Positions 45,161 to 56,615 of a stretch of DNA of 64,000 bases are shown here, in pieces. The first letter of the stretch is position 1. Each line of letters starts with the position of its first letter. Source of the DNA: Lampris incognitus (taxonomy: Eukaryota; Chordata; Actinopteri; Lampriformes; Lampridae); assembly GCF_029633865.1 (NCBI RefSeq), contig NC_079222.1, positions 34,079,434 to 34,143,433 of the forward strand. Reading direction: 5' to 3'. The translations under genes were made by a program, and so were the position numbers. The notes beneath the pieces were generated by a model. It was not told the origin of the DNA. It saw only the letters and a list, made by a program, of their open reading frames with translations, and ran no database searches.

Positions 45161-46632
45161 CAGGGGTGGACTTTCTGGGGTGGGGGTGGGGGGCAAGGGG
45201 TTCTGTTGTACCCAGACCCGCAGCCTATAGGGGGCCCAGGAAAATTACAAGTTGAGCTTTGAGCCCGGGCCCCATGCACCTACTTCACAAGGCACCATTA
45301 AAAACCTATATTATTACCTATATTATAATATTATTACTATATTATTAATTATATCAATAACATAATTTATTTGATTATCATTGTCATTAATAATAATATA
45401 CATTTTATTATATTATTAATATCACTGTATTATTATTATGTTATTACGATATCATTACCTAATGTCGGAGTAGTCTGGGACCTGTATGTGGCAGGTATTT
45501 ATATGGTTTCTTTTTTATTATGATTTAGATGGTTTCTCCAGTGATTTCTTCTCACCAACACTCACTACATAGCCTAAACCATCATCCAAGACCCATCAAC
45601 TGAGAACAGAATAATTCATTGTTACTTCTAAAATTTTGTGGAAAAGGACGCCGTTTACACTTGGTTTTAAAATGCGTTTTTTTTTTTTTGGCGATCTGCT
45701 CACAAGTGGGCAGCGCTAAATACGAGTGTAAACCACCACCAAGACGTTTTTGTGAACCGGTTACTCAAACCACTTGCCAAGGTGGTCTGGGATGCATTTG
45801 GCCACATATCTTTTGTACTGTAAACACTAATGCGTCCCTGACAATGACGTAACAGGAAATCTTCTTCTTCTTCTTCTTCGGAGTAATGAAATCTGATCAC
45901 ACGTGGTCAGTAGGACGCATTTGGAGACGCGTGGTAGACACAGGTGTAAACGACAATGTGTCTCACTGTCCACTTGCGATCCGATCGCCCAAAACGCATT
46001 TTAAAACCACGTGTAAACAGGGTCATTGTTATCTATGTGCATTATAATGCCAAAGACTCCTGGGAAAGTGGCAAATAGTGTTGTCATAGTTCTCATCAGT
46101 TGTCACGTGACTCCTGCGTCCATGAGCGGTTATTCTACCCAGCTACCTTGGCTGTGAAAGTTAGCTAGCGAGTGAAAAAATTAACGCAACTTCTGTTAGT
46201 GAGGAACAACAGGACGACTTCCGGATATAAACACAGAAGTAGTGTAAAGAAAAGAAAAATGTGTGGATAAGAGAGAGTTCAAGCTTAAAAAAAATGGATT
46301 TGTTTCGAAGTCGACAGAGGACCTGTGCTGCTAGCTCTGTCGCTTACGCTACTGCTAGTCCTAGGATCAGGTCAACCTTTCAGCTAGTTAATCAAACCTT
46401 TCAGCTAGTTAATCAAGTAAATGAGTAATTCAATTCTCATGAATATTTGACTAATTTGTTGCTGATCATGGGCCCGTGATCATTTGTTGCACCTGGGCCT
46501 GTCATCCCTCGATTCATGTGGACTTCCTGTGGCAAGAAAGTCAATTCCACTATCAATCCCTTGATTGGAAGAGGAATTTGTTTTTTTCCACCAAGTCACC
46601 GGACTGGACTGGGGTGTGAAAATCCACTCCTG
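45161..46632. mobile_element. hAT-like element, about 1.47 kb, host to a nested hAT at its right border
   Basis: The left end CAGGGGTGGACTTTC and the right end GAAAATCCACTCCTG are inverted with two mismatches. The left flank GTCCAGAC matches GTCAGAC, which is what follows on the right once the element at 46637-47275 and its duplicated flank are removed (one-base indel). No transposase frame was found. It holds the MITE at 45646-46024 and AT-rich (ATT)n DNA near 45300-45470. Confidence 0.55.
45646..46024. mobile_element. MITE with long inverted ends, about 380 bp
   Basis: Left GGACGCCGTTTACACTTGGT and right CACGTGTAAACAGGGTC are inverted, followed by TTTTAAAATGCGTTTT / AAAACGCATTTTAAAA on the two sides. 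The interior pairs loosely as well. A (CTT)n run lies near 45860-45880. It is located inside the hAT-like element at 45161-46632. Confidence 0.75.
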
Positions 46633-46636
46633 TGTC

Positions 46637-47275
46637 CAGGGGCGGACTGGGAATGAAAAACGACTCTGGACTTTTTGGCTCAAACTGGCCCACCAATTCC
46701 CCCCCCCCCCCCCCAGCAATACATCACCACCCGCACAAACCCCTCCAAACTTTACGTAAACAAGATCACTGAACAATATCTATAACAATGCTTATAGTAA
46801 AATACAGCAAGGGGAACGTGTTGCTCTTAGGAGGAAGCTGGCTAGAAGCAGCCCATTTTGGCACAATGGCCCTGGCAGCAAGTGGCAAGAATCCCTGGAA
46901 CCATCTGACCAGTAAAGGAAATAATTTAACCACCTTTACATGTTTTTTTCTCTTTTTGCTTGTCCGTCTTGCTCCACTCCACTATGTATCCAAGTGTCGC
47001 CACTTGACAGAGGCGGGAAAGGGGCGGGGCCCAGGAAACGCTAGAATGGACCGGACCAAAAAGTAATTGGCTGGGAGAGAGAGGCTGACAGATTTAATAC
47101 CCAACCGCAGTGGTCCGGCAGCCCACTCGCCTGGGCCAGTCAGACACATAAACTTGTTTTTTTTTTTTATTTAAGTGGGGGCTGAGGTTATTTATATTTT
47201 GCGTTGCATCGACCCCAATGGCCAAGTGGCCCACCGGGAAAACTCCCGGGGCTCCAGATGGCCAGTCCGCCATTG
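46637..47275. mobile_element. hAT-type non-autonomous transposon, 639 bp, 8-bp target duplication
   Basis: Ends CAGGGGCGGACTGG and CCAGTCCGCCATTG are inverted repeats (12 of 14). Flanks CCTGTGTC (46629-46636) and CCCGTGTC (47276-47283) form an 8-bp duplication with one change. There is no transposase frame. It contains a C-run (about 46699-46713). Confidence 0.85.
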
Positions 47276-47283
47276 CCCGTGTC

Positions 47284-47827
47284 AGACTCTAGCCTAAACT
47301 CGCGTCCATTGTCAATCTCTGTGGGCTTGTGCACATGGGAACGCTGAAGTCAAGTCGTTAGTTATGTAAGCCAGGCTGTTTAATAATGGTCTTTCTGCCT
47401 GCTGTTTCAAAGATACACTTTGATTTCTAACAATCTATACAGATGGAGGGTGTACTTGGGAGAGGCCAGTGGTACAGGGAAAGAACGGATTTCATTCATC
47501 CAAGTTAATCGAGGAATAATGCAGAACAGTTGTAACAGACTTCTCTTTTCATCCATCGGGGAAATAATATGCTTCCCCTTGGCATATTTAAAGGGTATGA
47601 GAGGAGCTGATCTGATTGCCCGCCACAACTCCATCTGTTTATACATGTAATCGTCCTAATCCAGCCTCTTTATCAACTACGCTGTGCTGCGCTAGGGCTG
47701 TGCTGGTCACCAGATTACCGAAAATGTATCTGGCCTGCCCATGTATGCCTGTGCGTGCACCTGTGCCTGTGCCCATTTCCATGAAAATAGAAAAGATATG
47801 AAAGGCATAGAATAGAGCACTGATCAG
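47284..47827. other. slc4a4 intron 2, nothing recognised
   Basis: Intronic sequence without supported features. Frames 47407-47650 on both strands are overlapping and unsupported. Confidence 0.4.
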
Positions 47828-47980
47828 TACTTAAGGTTTGACTCTCTTCATCCACTGGAGCACAAAGTAGGAGTCATCAGGATGCTGCACCACCAAGATG
47901 GCAACGTCCCCACCAACACGGTGGCCAGGGAAGGGGAGAAATCCCACATCCAACAGGCCCTGGTTAAGTGTGGTTATCCT

Positions 47981-48415
47981 TTTTTTGTGGATTTTTTCCC
48001 CCCTTTTGCTCCCCAATTGTATCCAGCCAATTACCCCACTCTTCTGAGCCGTCCCGGTCTCTGCTCCACCCCCTCTGCCGATCCGGGAGGGCTGCAGACT
48101 ACCACATGCCTCCTCCGATACATGTGGGGTCACCAGTCGCTTCTTTTCACCTGACAGTGAGGAGTTTCACCAGGGGGACGTAGCGCATGGGAGGATCACG
48201 CTATTCCCCCCCAGCCCCCCCCGAACAGGTGCCACGACCGACCAGAGGAGGCGCTAGTGCAGCGACCAGGACACTTACCCACATCCGGCTTCCCACCCGC
48301 AGACACGACCAATTGTGTCTGTAGGGATGCCCGACCAAGCTGGAGGTAACACGGGGATTCGAACCGACGATCCCCATGTTGGTAGGCAACCAAATAGATG
48401 CTACCCGGACTCCCG
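47981..48415 (-). mobile_element. tRNA-derived SINE (family A) with 14-bp target duplication
   Basis: A full-length minus copy from the T-rich tail to the head, flanked by AGTGTGGTTATCCT at 47967-47980 and 48416-48429. The duplicated bases are part of the Penelope-like frame, which reads on correctly once the SINE is removed. This gives the exact ends of family A. Confidence 0.95.
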
Positions 48416-48789
48416 AGTGTGGTTATCCTAACTGGGTGTTTGTCAAAGCCAGGAAGATGCCCAAACAGTGCACCAGCTAATCGAAGAGAGGAGAAGGACA
48501 GGAGCTGTCTATTTTCCAAACACCGCTTCTCAGTTGCTTTCAAACCCCAAAACATGTTGCGCCAGAAACTGGTCCACCCCAAGGATCAGGTCCCCCGGCA
48601 CAAACAGAGCAATATAGTGTAGGCGGTTAAGTGCCAGGAGGATTGCCGTGACTTGTAAACTGGGGAAACCCAACAGATGCTGGCCAAGAGGATGGCACAA
48701 CACAGGAGAGCTAACACGTCAGGCCAGGACTCTGCGGTCTACACCATCTACAGGCCGGTGGCCCCTCTTTCAGAAATGAGGACGTGCAC

Positions 48790-48965
48790 ATCGAAGAAGG
48801 TTGAATCAGTTCATCTGGATACAACGTTCACTGGCAGATATGTTTCATCACTCGTCTAAGTGACCTCTTCAGTCTAAGCTGACTGCAGGTGTCCCCACCC
48901 TTATAAACAATACAGTGGCATAACGACCGACACCAGCGAGCAGTTTCATATGCAAACTGCTTGTT
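48790..48965 (-). mobile_element. Inverted Penelope-like 3' region inserted into its own family's ORF
   Basis: AAGGTTGAATCAGTTCATCT, TAAGTGACCTCTTCAGTCTA and CCTTATAAACAATACAGTGG form the reverse of the 3' region at 49095-49290. It splits the GIY-YIG frame between two near copies of a 12-base word, GGACGTGCACAT and GGATGTACACAT, which look like a target duplication. Confidence 0.65.
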
Positions 48966-49295
48966 GGTCGCTGGTCGAAGGATGTACACATATTCACCTG
49001 CACATCCTTGATAGGGAGGAAGGAACGCTGGTTTGAATGGGGAGTCAAAGAGGCCATCTATGTTAAGAGGGAACAACCATCCTTGAACGGGGGGGAGGGG
49101 GGTAAGAGTACATGTGTCCGACCGTTGGTTTCAGTCGTTATGCCGCTGTATTGTTTATAAGGGTGTGTGTGGATACCTGCGGTCAGCCGAGACTGACGAG
49201 GTCCCTTAGATGAGTGATGAGACGTTTCTGTCTCTATGAACCTTGTGTCCAGAAGAACTGATTCAACCCTCTGTGACAGAGCACACAGAGTGTAC

Positions 49296-49781
49296 AAATC
49301 TACCTGGTAACAGCTTGTACTGTATTAACTTTCAGTGCTGACATTTTCAACCAAGTTCTTCTTTTTATGTTAATTGTGCCCAAGGCTTTATCCACAGTTA
49401 TTCTTGAGCTACTTCAGAGTGCAGAACAGAGAGAAGCATGCCAGGGTTTTGATGTTATGACAGGCCACATGTAAACGGTAATATCTTTCAGTTCCCTGAC
49501 TTCCCCATAAAACTCCCCCGTGGAAACCTTTTCTTCTTGTGTTCACCTCATGCACGCTGGTGTCCGGTGTGTGACCACACTTGCAGTATTAAAGATATAT
49601 TTTAGACCTACAAATCGTGTTTCCTGCTTAGAAGGATATGCAAGTGCATTTCTGTTAACTTGGGTAGGTTAGCCAAGTTTGTGTTTGATCTCTCTCTGTC
49701 TCTGTCTGTCTCTGTCTCTCTCTCGCACTCTCTCTGTCTATCTCTTTCTCTCTCCTTATCTCTCTTTCTCTCACTCTCTGC

Positions 49782-49813
<32 letters not shown>

Positions 49814-50231
49814 ATCTATCGACCTATCTATTTACCTAACCACCCATCCATTTCTTTGCCAGAAATTACTTCCAGGAGACATTTAATCATCATTTCCTGT
49901 ATGGAGCGCAGTACAGGAAGTAGTTACCATTTATTCAAATTAAAAGTGTGCCTATCTGACTGAGGATGACTTCCCTCCTAAATTACCAGCAAACCCCAAA
50001 TTGTAACCACGCTCCTTGAGAAGTTAACCATGGCTTGATTCTGTTTCAAACCCATAGGCACAAAACCACATCTTTAGATATGTATTTTTTCTTCCTCAGT
50101 GAAGCAGTCTGCTTTCATATTGTTCCTTCATTGGCGATATGGATTACCAGCATGCAGGATTAATGTAATTTCCTGTTGTGACTGTCTGTGGGTGTAATCT
50201 GACCTGCATTCCTCGTATTGTGTCATGGCAG
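49296..50231. other. slc4a4 intron 2, last part, with (CT)n microsatellite
   Basis: A pyrimidine-rich CTCT/CTGT tract runs at 49685-49812. The open frame across it is low complexity. The rest is ordinary intron. Confidence 0.7.
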
Positions 50232-50402
50232 GTCACCACACTGTGTACATCGGCGTGCATGTTCCCAAGAGTTACCATCGGAGAAGACGTCACAGACGCA
50301 AGTCTAGCCACAAGGAGAGGAGGGAGCGAGTGGAACAGGCTGTGGAAGGAGACAAGTCTGACGGGGAAAGCGAGACAGCACCCAACATCCTCAAGCCCCT
50401 CA
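50232..50402 (+). CDS. slc4a4: NBCe1 (slc4a4) coding exon with polybasic segment
   Basis: Encodes [20 protein letters not shown], then a basic stretch [15 protein letters not shown], an acidic/serine linker [12 protein letters not shown] and ILKPL. This is the cytoplasmic N-terminal part of NBCe1-B. The Arg/Lys cluster belongs to the autoinhibitory domain, which in mammals binds IRBIT and phosphoinositides (family knowledge). The acceptor is CATGGCAG and the donor GTGAGT. The Ile codon is split into the next exon. Confidence 0.95.
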
Positions 50403-50934
50403 GTGAGTCCTCATATAACTAGTCACAAAATGATAACATTCTGCAGAAGTAAACATGAATAGTTTTGGTAAAAAACAAGCAAGGAGCTGGCAGAGCTTCA
50501 TTGAGGAGTCAGCCAAGCGGATGAGGGAAGTCCACCAACAGTTTACAGTCAGAGTCCCTGAGATGTCAATATCCTGGTCATGCAGGAGGTCTCCACTAGA
50601 ATATAGGCCCTGAAAGGCAAAATACAGGGGCAGCTAAGGAAGTAAAAGATCACTGAATAAAAAGCTAAAATCAAATGGCTCAGAGATGTGGAGAGGGTGG
50701 AAGTATGGAGCTGTTGATCCCAGTTCAAAAATGACAAGATATGTGCTAAAGGGACATAACAGGAGTTCACATTATCTCGGCCATTTGTCAAATCACTCAT
50801 CAGCTAAAGAATGGTGGTCTGGAAGCAAGTGTTGGAAAATAACTTTGAAAGGCTGCAAAGAGACAGGCGGGACATACCCCGAATTTCTGGTCATTTATGG
50901 TTGTTCCTTATCCGATGCGAGGGTCTAAGGACAG
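50403..50934. other. slc4a4 intron 3, start, nothing recognised
   Basis: No known motif. Open frame 50686-50928 lacks a recognisable domain. Confidence 0.4.
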
Positions 50935-51028
50935 GATGTTGTGTTGCTGCTAAGCCCCTTGAGGCTAATTTGTAATTTGTGATATTGGGCTATACAAATA
51001 AAATTGACTTGACTTGACTTGACTTATA
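50935..51028 (+). repeat. (TTGAC)n-tailed retroposon 3' end
   Basis: GTTGTGTTGCTGCTAAGCCC, then TTTGTGATATTGGGCTATAC and ATTGACTTGACTTGACTTGA. It has the same tail as the SINE at 52195-52542. Confidence 0.75.
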
Positions 51029-51329
51029 TTTCCATATCCGAACACCCAGTAGATGTTAGCCCGTAGGGACATGCAAGATGCAGTTTTGTTCAGGATGGCG
51101 AAGAAGCTGACTTCTAATGACACTTCTACTGGCTGTGGAAAAGTGCACCAGATGTCCCGAGATTTTTTTTTTTTTATGGAAGCTTATAAAAGTAGTATGA
51201 AAGAAGCAAATAATCCCAGATCATTGTGTGGGGCAGGATGACTTTTAATCCTAAAGAGGGAGACTTTATATATAGGTCAATTTCAACACATCTCTTAGAA
51301 GTGGAAAGAAAGATTTTCATTAGTGTGAC

Positions 51330-51790
51330 AGTGAAGAAGGAGCTGAGCCGGAAGTGAAAGCTCCCAATTTACCAGTCAATCTTCATTCCGACCCTCAACT
51401 ATTGTCATGAGCTTTGGGTAGTGACCGAAAGGGTGAGATTGCAGATACAAGTGGCTGAAATGAGTGTCCTCCATAGGGTGTCTGGGCTCAGCCTTGGAGA
51501 TAAGGTGAGGCGCTTGGACATCCGGATGGAGCTCGGAGTAGAGCCGCTACTCCTTCATGTCGTAAGGAGCCAGTTGAGACGGTTGGGGCATCTGATTAGG
51601 ATGCCTCCTGGGCGCCTTCCTTTGGAGGTTTTTCGGGCACGTCTAAGTGGGAGAAGATTCAGGGGTAGACCCAGAAATTGCTGTAGGGACTACATGTCCA
51701 ATCTGGCCTGGGAACACCTTGGGATCCCCAAGGAGGAGCTGGAGGGCGTTGCTGGGGAGAGGGACGTCTGGAGTGCCCTACTTAGCTTGA
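51330..51790 (+). mobile_element. Rex3-like (RTE clade) retrotransposon fragment
   Basis: Encodes RRLDIRMELGVEPLLLHVVR and SQLRRLGHLIRMPPGRLPLE, GRRFRGRPRNCCRDYMSNLA and ELEGVAGERDVWSALLSL, then leaves the family. Both ends are truncated and no GATG tail is present. It has one shift near the start and several substitutions. Confidence 0.8.
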
Positions 51791-52194
51791 CTGTAAATCA
51801 GTCTCATTTGAGTGATTTGGAGTGCTTTAATTTGACAAATCAATCTCATTAAATCATTTAGAAATATCCATATTCTATCTCTTGGTGTTCAGGTGCACTT
51901 GGCCCAGTACAGACATTTTTTTAAGACTTGTAATTAAGCACAGGAATTTACATTAGTGTAGCAGTGTATAATTTTTTTTTACTATGGGAGGGTTCTCGCA
52001 ATCTTTAGCGTTCATAATGCCAGTGGAGTTAACCATGAGTGAATAAATACTGGTTGTCCATCAGGAAGGCATCGCGGAAAGACTCGCTTTCAGCCCCCAT
52101 GGACATGCACAGACCAGCACGTCTACATGGTGGCTGCTCTGCAAGTTGCATGATAACGTGAAAACAGTCTAGGATGACGTTCAGGTTGCAAAAT
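51791..52194. other. slc4a4 intron 3, nothing recognised
   Basis: No supported feature. Confidence 0.4.
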
Positions 52195-52542
52195 GGCGGC
52201 ACGGTGGCGCGGTGGTAAGCACTGTCGCCTCACAGGCAAGAAGGTCCCGGGTTCGAACCCGGGGGTTGTCTAACCTTGGGGGTCATCCCAGGTCATCCTC
52301 TGTGCGGAGTTTGCATGTTCTCTCTGTGTCTGTGTCTGTGTCTGTGTCTGTGTTTTCCCCATCATCAAAAAGTTTTAAAATTTCCCAGAGGGCAACGCCG
52401 CGAGAAAAAAAGTGATTCTTGAGTTATCTCTATTCTAGTATGTTGTGTTGCTGTTAAGCCCACCGAGTCACATTTGTAATTTGTGATATCGGGCTGTACA
52501 AATACAATTGATTTGATTTGATTTGACTTGATTTAGTATGGC
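52195..52542 (+). mobile_element. tRNA-derived SINE (family B), full length
   Basis: The head GGCGGCACGGTGGCGCGGTG and the B box GGTTCGAACCC are followed by GTCATCCCAGGTCATCCTCT and the tail GATATCGGGCTGTACAAATA with (TTGATT)n. A (TGTGTC)n run sits in the body. A second copy is at 59026-59440, and tails alone occur at 50935 and 23226 (minus). Confidence 0.85.
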
Positions 52543-52867
52543 AGGCAAATTTCAGTGTGCAGAAGTAAGACAGGGGGTTGAAGCTGAACTGACACAGTCT
52601 AAAAGACACAACAACGCTTCAATGTTGCATCTATATTTGCACGCGGGAAGAGGGGTAAAGCCCTCGGGACATGGCACACAAGAAGAGCAAACATAAAATT
52701 GTGTATAAGTGTATAAAATTAATGCTTGTAAAGATTCAGTGCAGTGTATTTACAGTATAGGGGTGATCCTTCAATTTGGGGCACTTTCGGCTTTTGAAGT
52801 TTTGAAAAAAAAATTACTTTAAAATCTCTTCTTTTCTTTTCCAGAAGCTGTATTGAGTGGTCTGGAA

Positions 52868-52868
52868 C

Positions 52869-52907
<39 letters not shown>

Positions 52908-52960
52908 TATATTTATATTTATTTATTTATATATAAATATATATATATATATAAATAAAT

Positions 52961-52991
<31 letters not shown>

Positions 52992-52992
52992 G
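52868..52992. repeat. (TA)n-rich microsatellite
   Basis: Alternating TA with TTTATATA interruptions. Read as DNA it is a nearly perfect inverted repeat. Confidence 0.95.
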
Positions 52993-52999
52993 CTAACAC

Positions 53000-53701
53000 A
53001 ACCTAACTCTAACAAATACAATAACTTTTGTTTTTGTATTGTTTGTTTTGGGTTTTTTTTTTTCAAAAAAAAATTTGTCTACCCTGGGGACAGAAAAACT
53101 CCCCTAATTGAAGTAAATTGGGGAGGATTATATAAATATGCATGCATTCACGATTTGTTTCATAATCGGAGCAGTTCATTGTGTGTGGCTATCAAGATGT
53201 TATCCGCGGACTGGCTGAAACCCCATCTGCCTCCCTTGTTCAAGAGGCCACACAGTTTAGAAGCTTGGCTTCATTAGCTCGGCCTCGGCCTGAAACAGTC
53301 ATTTAAAAATGCAGAGCAGGTATCACTTACTAACCTGGGGAAATGCCGTGTGCTTAACAACTGCTTTGCACATTTTGGGGGGGATTAAATCAGGAAAGTT
53401 TACCACCAAGTAGGCGCTCTTAGGGTCGCTAAGCGCACATGCACAATTTACAGTTTTGCCTGTGAAAATCGATATGAAACCTGACTGGGAATTTGCCGTC
53501 TGTGTTGTGCTTATATTGCACTTCAGGAACTGCTGAGCAGGCTGCTAAGTCAGAAAAGCCCGCACTCTCGTTTGTTTTTAAACTGGTGTTGAACGTGGAA
53601 ATTCACGGGGGTTGATATTTTGCAGACTTTCGGTCGTCTTCGTGTTAAACGCGTCATCAGCGTTGCACGTTTACTTATACGTAGGCGCCTTGATGCGCGC
53701 T
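53000..53701. other. slc4a4 intron 3, nothing recognised
   Basis: No supported feature. A T-run and A-run are near 53050-53075. Confidence 0.4.
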
Positions 53702-53812
53702 CAGTAATCCAGGAAAGAACATCAAAGAGGGTTGAATCGGTTCATCTGGATACAACGTTTATTGACAGTACACGTTGTATCCAGATGAACCGATTCAACC
53801 CTCTTTGATCTA
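53702..53812. mobile_element. Penelope-like short palindrome with perfect 37-bp arms
   Basis: Arms 53722-53758 and 53772-53808 are exact inverse copies (starting TCAAAGAGGGTTGAATCGGT) with a 13-base loop. The outer sequence is CGCGCTCAGTAATCCAGGAA. This is the outer end of the family only, so the copy is a minimal fold-back. Confidence 0.9.
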
Positions 53813-55983
53813 GTCACCTACTTTGATCATATTTTCCCCTTTGATCATCGCTAGATGAACTGTGTAAATGTGCATGTAGAAGAGTTTACTTTGTGAGTAC
53901 ACAAGTTTACTGGCACACCTTCTGCTATTCTGATTCAGTGACGGATGGTTGATGGGACGTTCCCGCGTGGCATCCCCAGTTAGGCGGCCGGGGTTCTGGC
54001 ATATCGTCACTCGGGCTATAGCGTCACAAGCTGCTGGTTGACACAGATTCTGCGCAGCAGACCAAGCACCTCGGTAATCCTCTCACGTAGCTTGCTCCTC
54101 CGACAATGTAATCCTCCTCCTTGACAGCTCATGCTCAGGTGCAACCCAACCTGTTTGTGCTTAGTCACCTGAAGACACCATAATGGTCAGATTAGGGGTT
54201 TTGCTCACATTGAGATCTGTCGAGGCATTCAGCTCTGCTGTAAGTCTCTTCTTACACATAACACCGACTTAGCTGTGAAGGTCAAAGAGGTAAAGAACTG
54301 ACTGAAAAGATGGCACGTTTACAGTTATCCAGTGTGCACTGGCAGATGAGCGATGGCAAAACATATATTGCTAATGCTACAAAACGGTACTCCTCTTAGT
54401 GTGTATTTATTTCCTCGTACATTGCAAATGAAACATTAACAGTGCAATAGATTAATAACAATATTAATATTGTTAATAATATAATAATAATACATATAAT
54501 ATAATAATAAGTGTAATGACAATAAATAATAATGATAATGTATAATAACATATAATAATAATATACTAAAACACATATAATATAATAAAATATTATATAA
54601 TGAATATGAAAATAACAATAATAATAATATGAAAATAATTAATAGCACAAAACTTTATTATTATTGTCATACACAAGGGTTTCTCCTTATAAACATCCAG
54701 TTTAGTCAGTCCAATCATCAGTCTGGAATTATAGCCCATGATTTATCCTGTGGAGTTATTATGTGTGTATGATTCAAACAGGGCAATGGCAGTGCAAGTA
54801 CAAACAGTGCTGTTCATCCATAGAGTCCTTATCAGCCCCCCGAATCAGTACACAGTGAGACAGAACTGGAACCAAACCAAACACAAGAGCAGGGTTAAAA
54901 GGTGCCGCTTGAGCTGCCTGTACCACTACCACTGCACCACAATGACTCTCTCTCTCGCTATCTCACATATCTCTTGACCATCTTGGCCTTGTATGGTTGA
55001 GTGAGAGGGCAAGGAGGCAGCCCTTATTGTATAATGAAACGAGAGTCATTTGGGGAAGAAGCATTTTCCTACTGCTGAGTAGCAAACCCCTCCAACGGAC
55101 TCCCACAACGATCTATGAGTTCAGCTCAGCTTTCTTCTCTTGGTATTGGGGGGGGGGGGCGCATATTGGTTTTAGACCCGTTTGCCTTAAATCTACACCC
55201 TACTACCTTGCTATAAGTAATATATATGTGCATCCTGAAATCTTCACTGAAGTGTGTCCTTGTTTGAGGCGCTACTACTACGATGTTGTTGCGTAGTAGG
55301 AGGACGCAAGCGAACACTTACACGGAAAGCACGCGTGACGCCGTATCAGATGGTGGTCGGAGGGTTTGGTGTGTAAACGTTACAGGGTAGCCAACGCGAA
55401 ACACACAACTCTCGTAGACGACGCACGCAGAAACCTCCACCTGTTGGTCTTTCGGCTGCTCGGCCCTCCGCCTTAATCCCCTTAATCCTGTTGATTCTGT
55501 CAAACCTCGTAAAACCGTCCACTTAAAAGTTGCGAGCGCCAACAACAAAGGCCTGGTTTTTATTGATAACACCAGTTGGGAGACTCAAGAGGTGAATCGG
55601 GTTCTGAGCACTGGATGGTGTCAATTTACTAAATGTTAAAAGCATGTTAAGGGGCCGGGTCCGGAGGAGGCCGTGGAGCTAATACAAGGCCAGGGAAGGT
55701 CTTCTCGATGTGGGGAAATGTTAAAGGTTTGCTGACAGAAGTCAGAGAGTTTTTCTGTCTTAGTCGCCTGCTTTTGTGGCTTCTGTGCACAACTGGGAAG
55801 AAATCTCCACATTTCCTTCAAGACGGCGTTTACCTCGGTTACCTTCAGCGGGCCGCCGTGGCTGAAACAGCAGCAAATCTGCTGTTCCAGCTGAACCGTT
55901 TCGAAAAGAGCTGTTCTGAATAAATCGTGGGTGTGCTGCCACGGTGTCGGTCGACTTGACTGGCACATTGAGACAGAGTCCCC
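53813..55983. other. slc4a4 intron 3, no exon recognised
   Basis: AT-rich low-complexity DNA at 54436-54660 (ATA/AAT runs). Elsewhere no feature was found. The alternative first exon that starts NBCe1-A in mammals was looked for in this intron and not seen. Confidence 0.4.
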
Positions 55984-56366
55984 CAGGCGTCCACGTGGCG
56001 TGGCGGTCTATTCCGTCGCCTACCAACACGGGGACCGCCGGTTCGAATCCCCTTGTTACCTCCGGCTTGGTCAGGCGTCACTACAGACACAACTGGCCAT
56101 GTCTGCGGCCTATCAGGAGGGAAGGGGGAACTGGGGGAGGCGGGGAGGGGATAGCGGGATCCTCCCAGGCACTACGTCCCCCTGGTGAAACTCCTCACTG
56201 TCAGGTGAAAAGAAGAGGCTGGTGACTCCACATGTATCGGAGGAAGCATGGGGTAGTCTGCAGCCCTCCTCGGATCAGCGAACGGGGTGGAGCAGCAACC
56301 AGGGCGGCTCGGAAGAGCGGGGAAATTCGCTGGATACAATTGGGAAGAAAAAGGGGAGAAATACCC
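55984..56366 (+). mobile_element. tRNA-derived SINE (family A), partly deleted
   Basis: The head CAGGCGTCCACGTGGCGTGG and the B box GGTTCGAATCC are present. The middle part is missing, as in 13363-13735. The body end is ATACAATTGGGAAGAAAAAG. Confidence 0.85.
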
Positions 56367-56414
56367 CCCCCCCTCAAAAAAAGACAGTCCCATCCACCTA
56401 CAGTGTGTTGATGC

Positions 56415-56612
56415 GTGCTCAGTAATCCAGGTAAGAAAACCAAAGAAGGTTGAGTCAGTTCATCTGGATCCAATGTTTACTGACGGATACATTCGATCAG
56501 ATCGATATTAGCCTGGGTGAGGCACCGCCCACCCTGCCTCCCCCTGATGAGCGATCAAACGTATCCGTCAGTAAAGGTCGTACCCAGATGAACCGATTCA
56601 CCCTTCTCTGAC
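56415..56612. mobile_element. Penelope-like palindrome
   Basis: The left AAGGTTGAGTCAGTTCATCT and right AGATGAACCGATTCACCCTT ends are inverted. The outer word is GTGCTCAGTAATCCAGGTAA. Inner GACGGATACATTCGATC / GATCAAACGTATCCGTC also pairs. Confidence 0.75.
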
Positions 56613-56615
56613 ACC

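Larger units (their letters stand above)
47828..49295 (+). pseudogene. Penelope-like element: C-terminal RT/GIY-YIG coding remnant and 3' region
   Basis: The + strand reads FDSLHPLEHKVGVIRMLHHQ and EKSHIQQALVKCGYP, is broken by a SINE (47981-48415), resumes NWVFVKARKMPKQCTS, then in other frames LVHPKDQVPRHKQSNIV, AVKCQEDCRDL, a stop at the Tyr position of the GIY-YIG motif, TGETQQMLAKRMAQHRRANT, and finally WFEWGVKEAIYVKREQPSLN (near 49030). These are the linker and GIY-YIG endonuclease parts of Penelope-like retroelements. The RT core is missing. An inverted piece of the family's own 3' region interrupts it at 48790-48965, and the 3' region follows to 49295. Stops and frameshifts show it is dead. 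Confidence 0.8.

Noticed and set aside
49679-49963. Ser/Leu-rich membrane-like protein
   Set aside because: It is a translation of the (CT)n tract; no other evidence.
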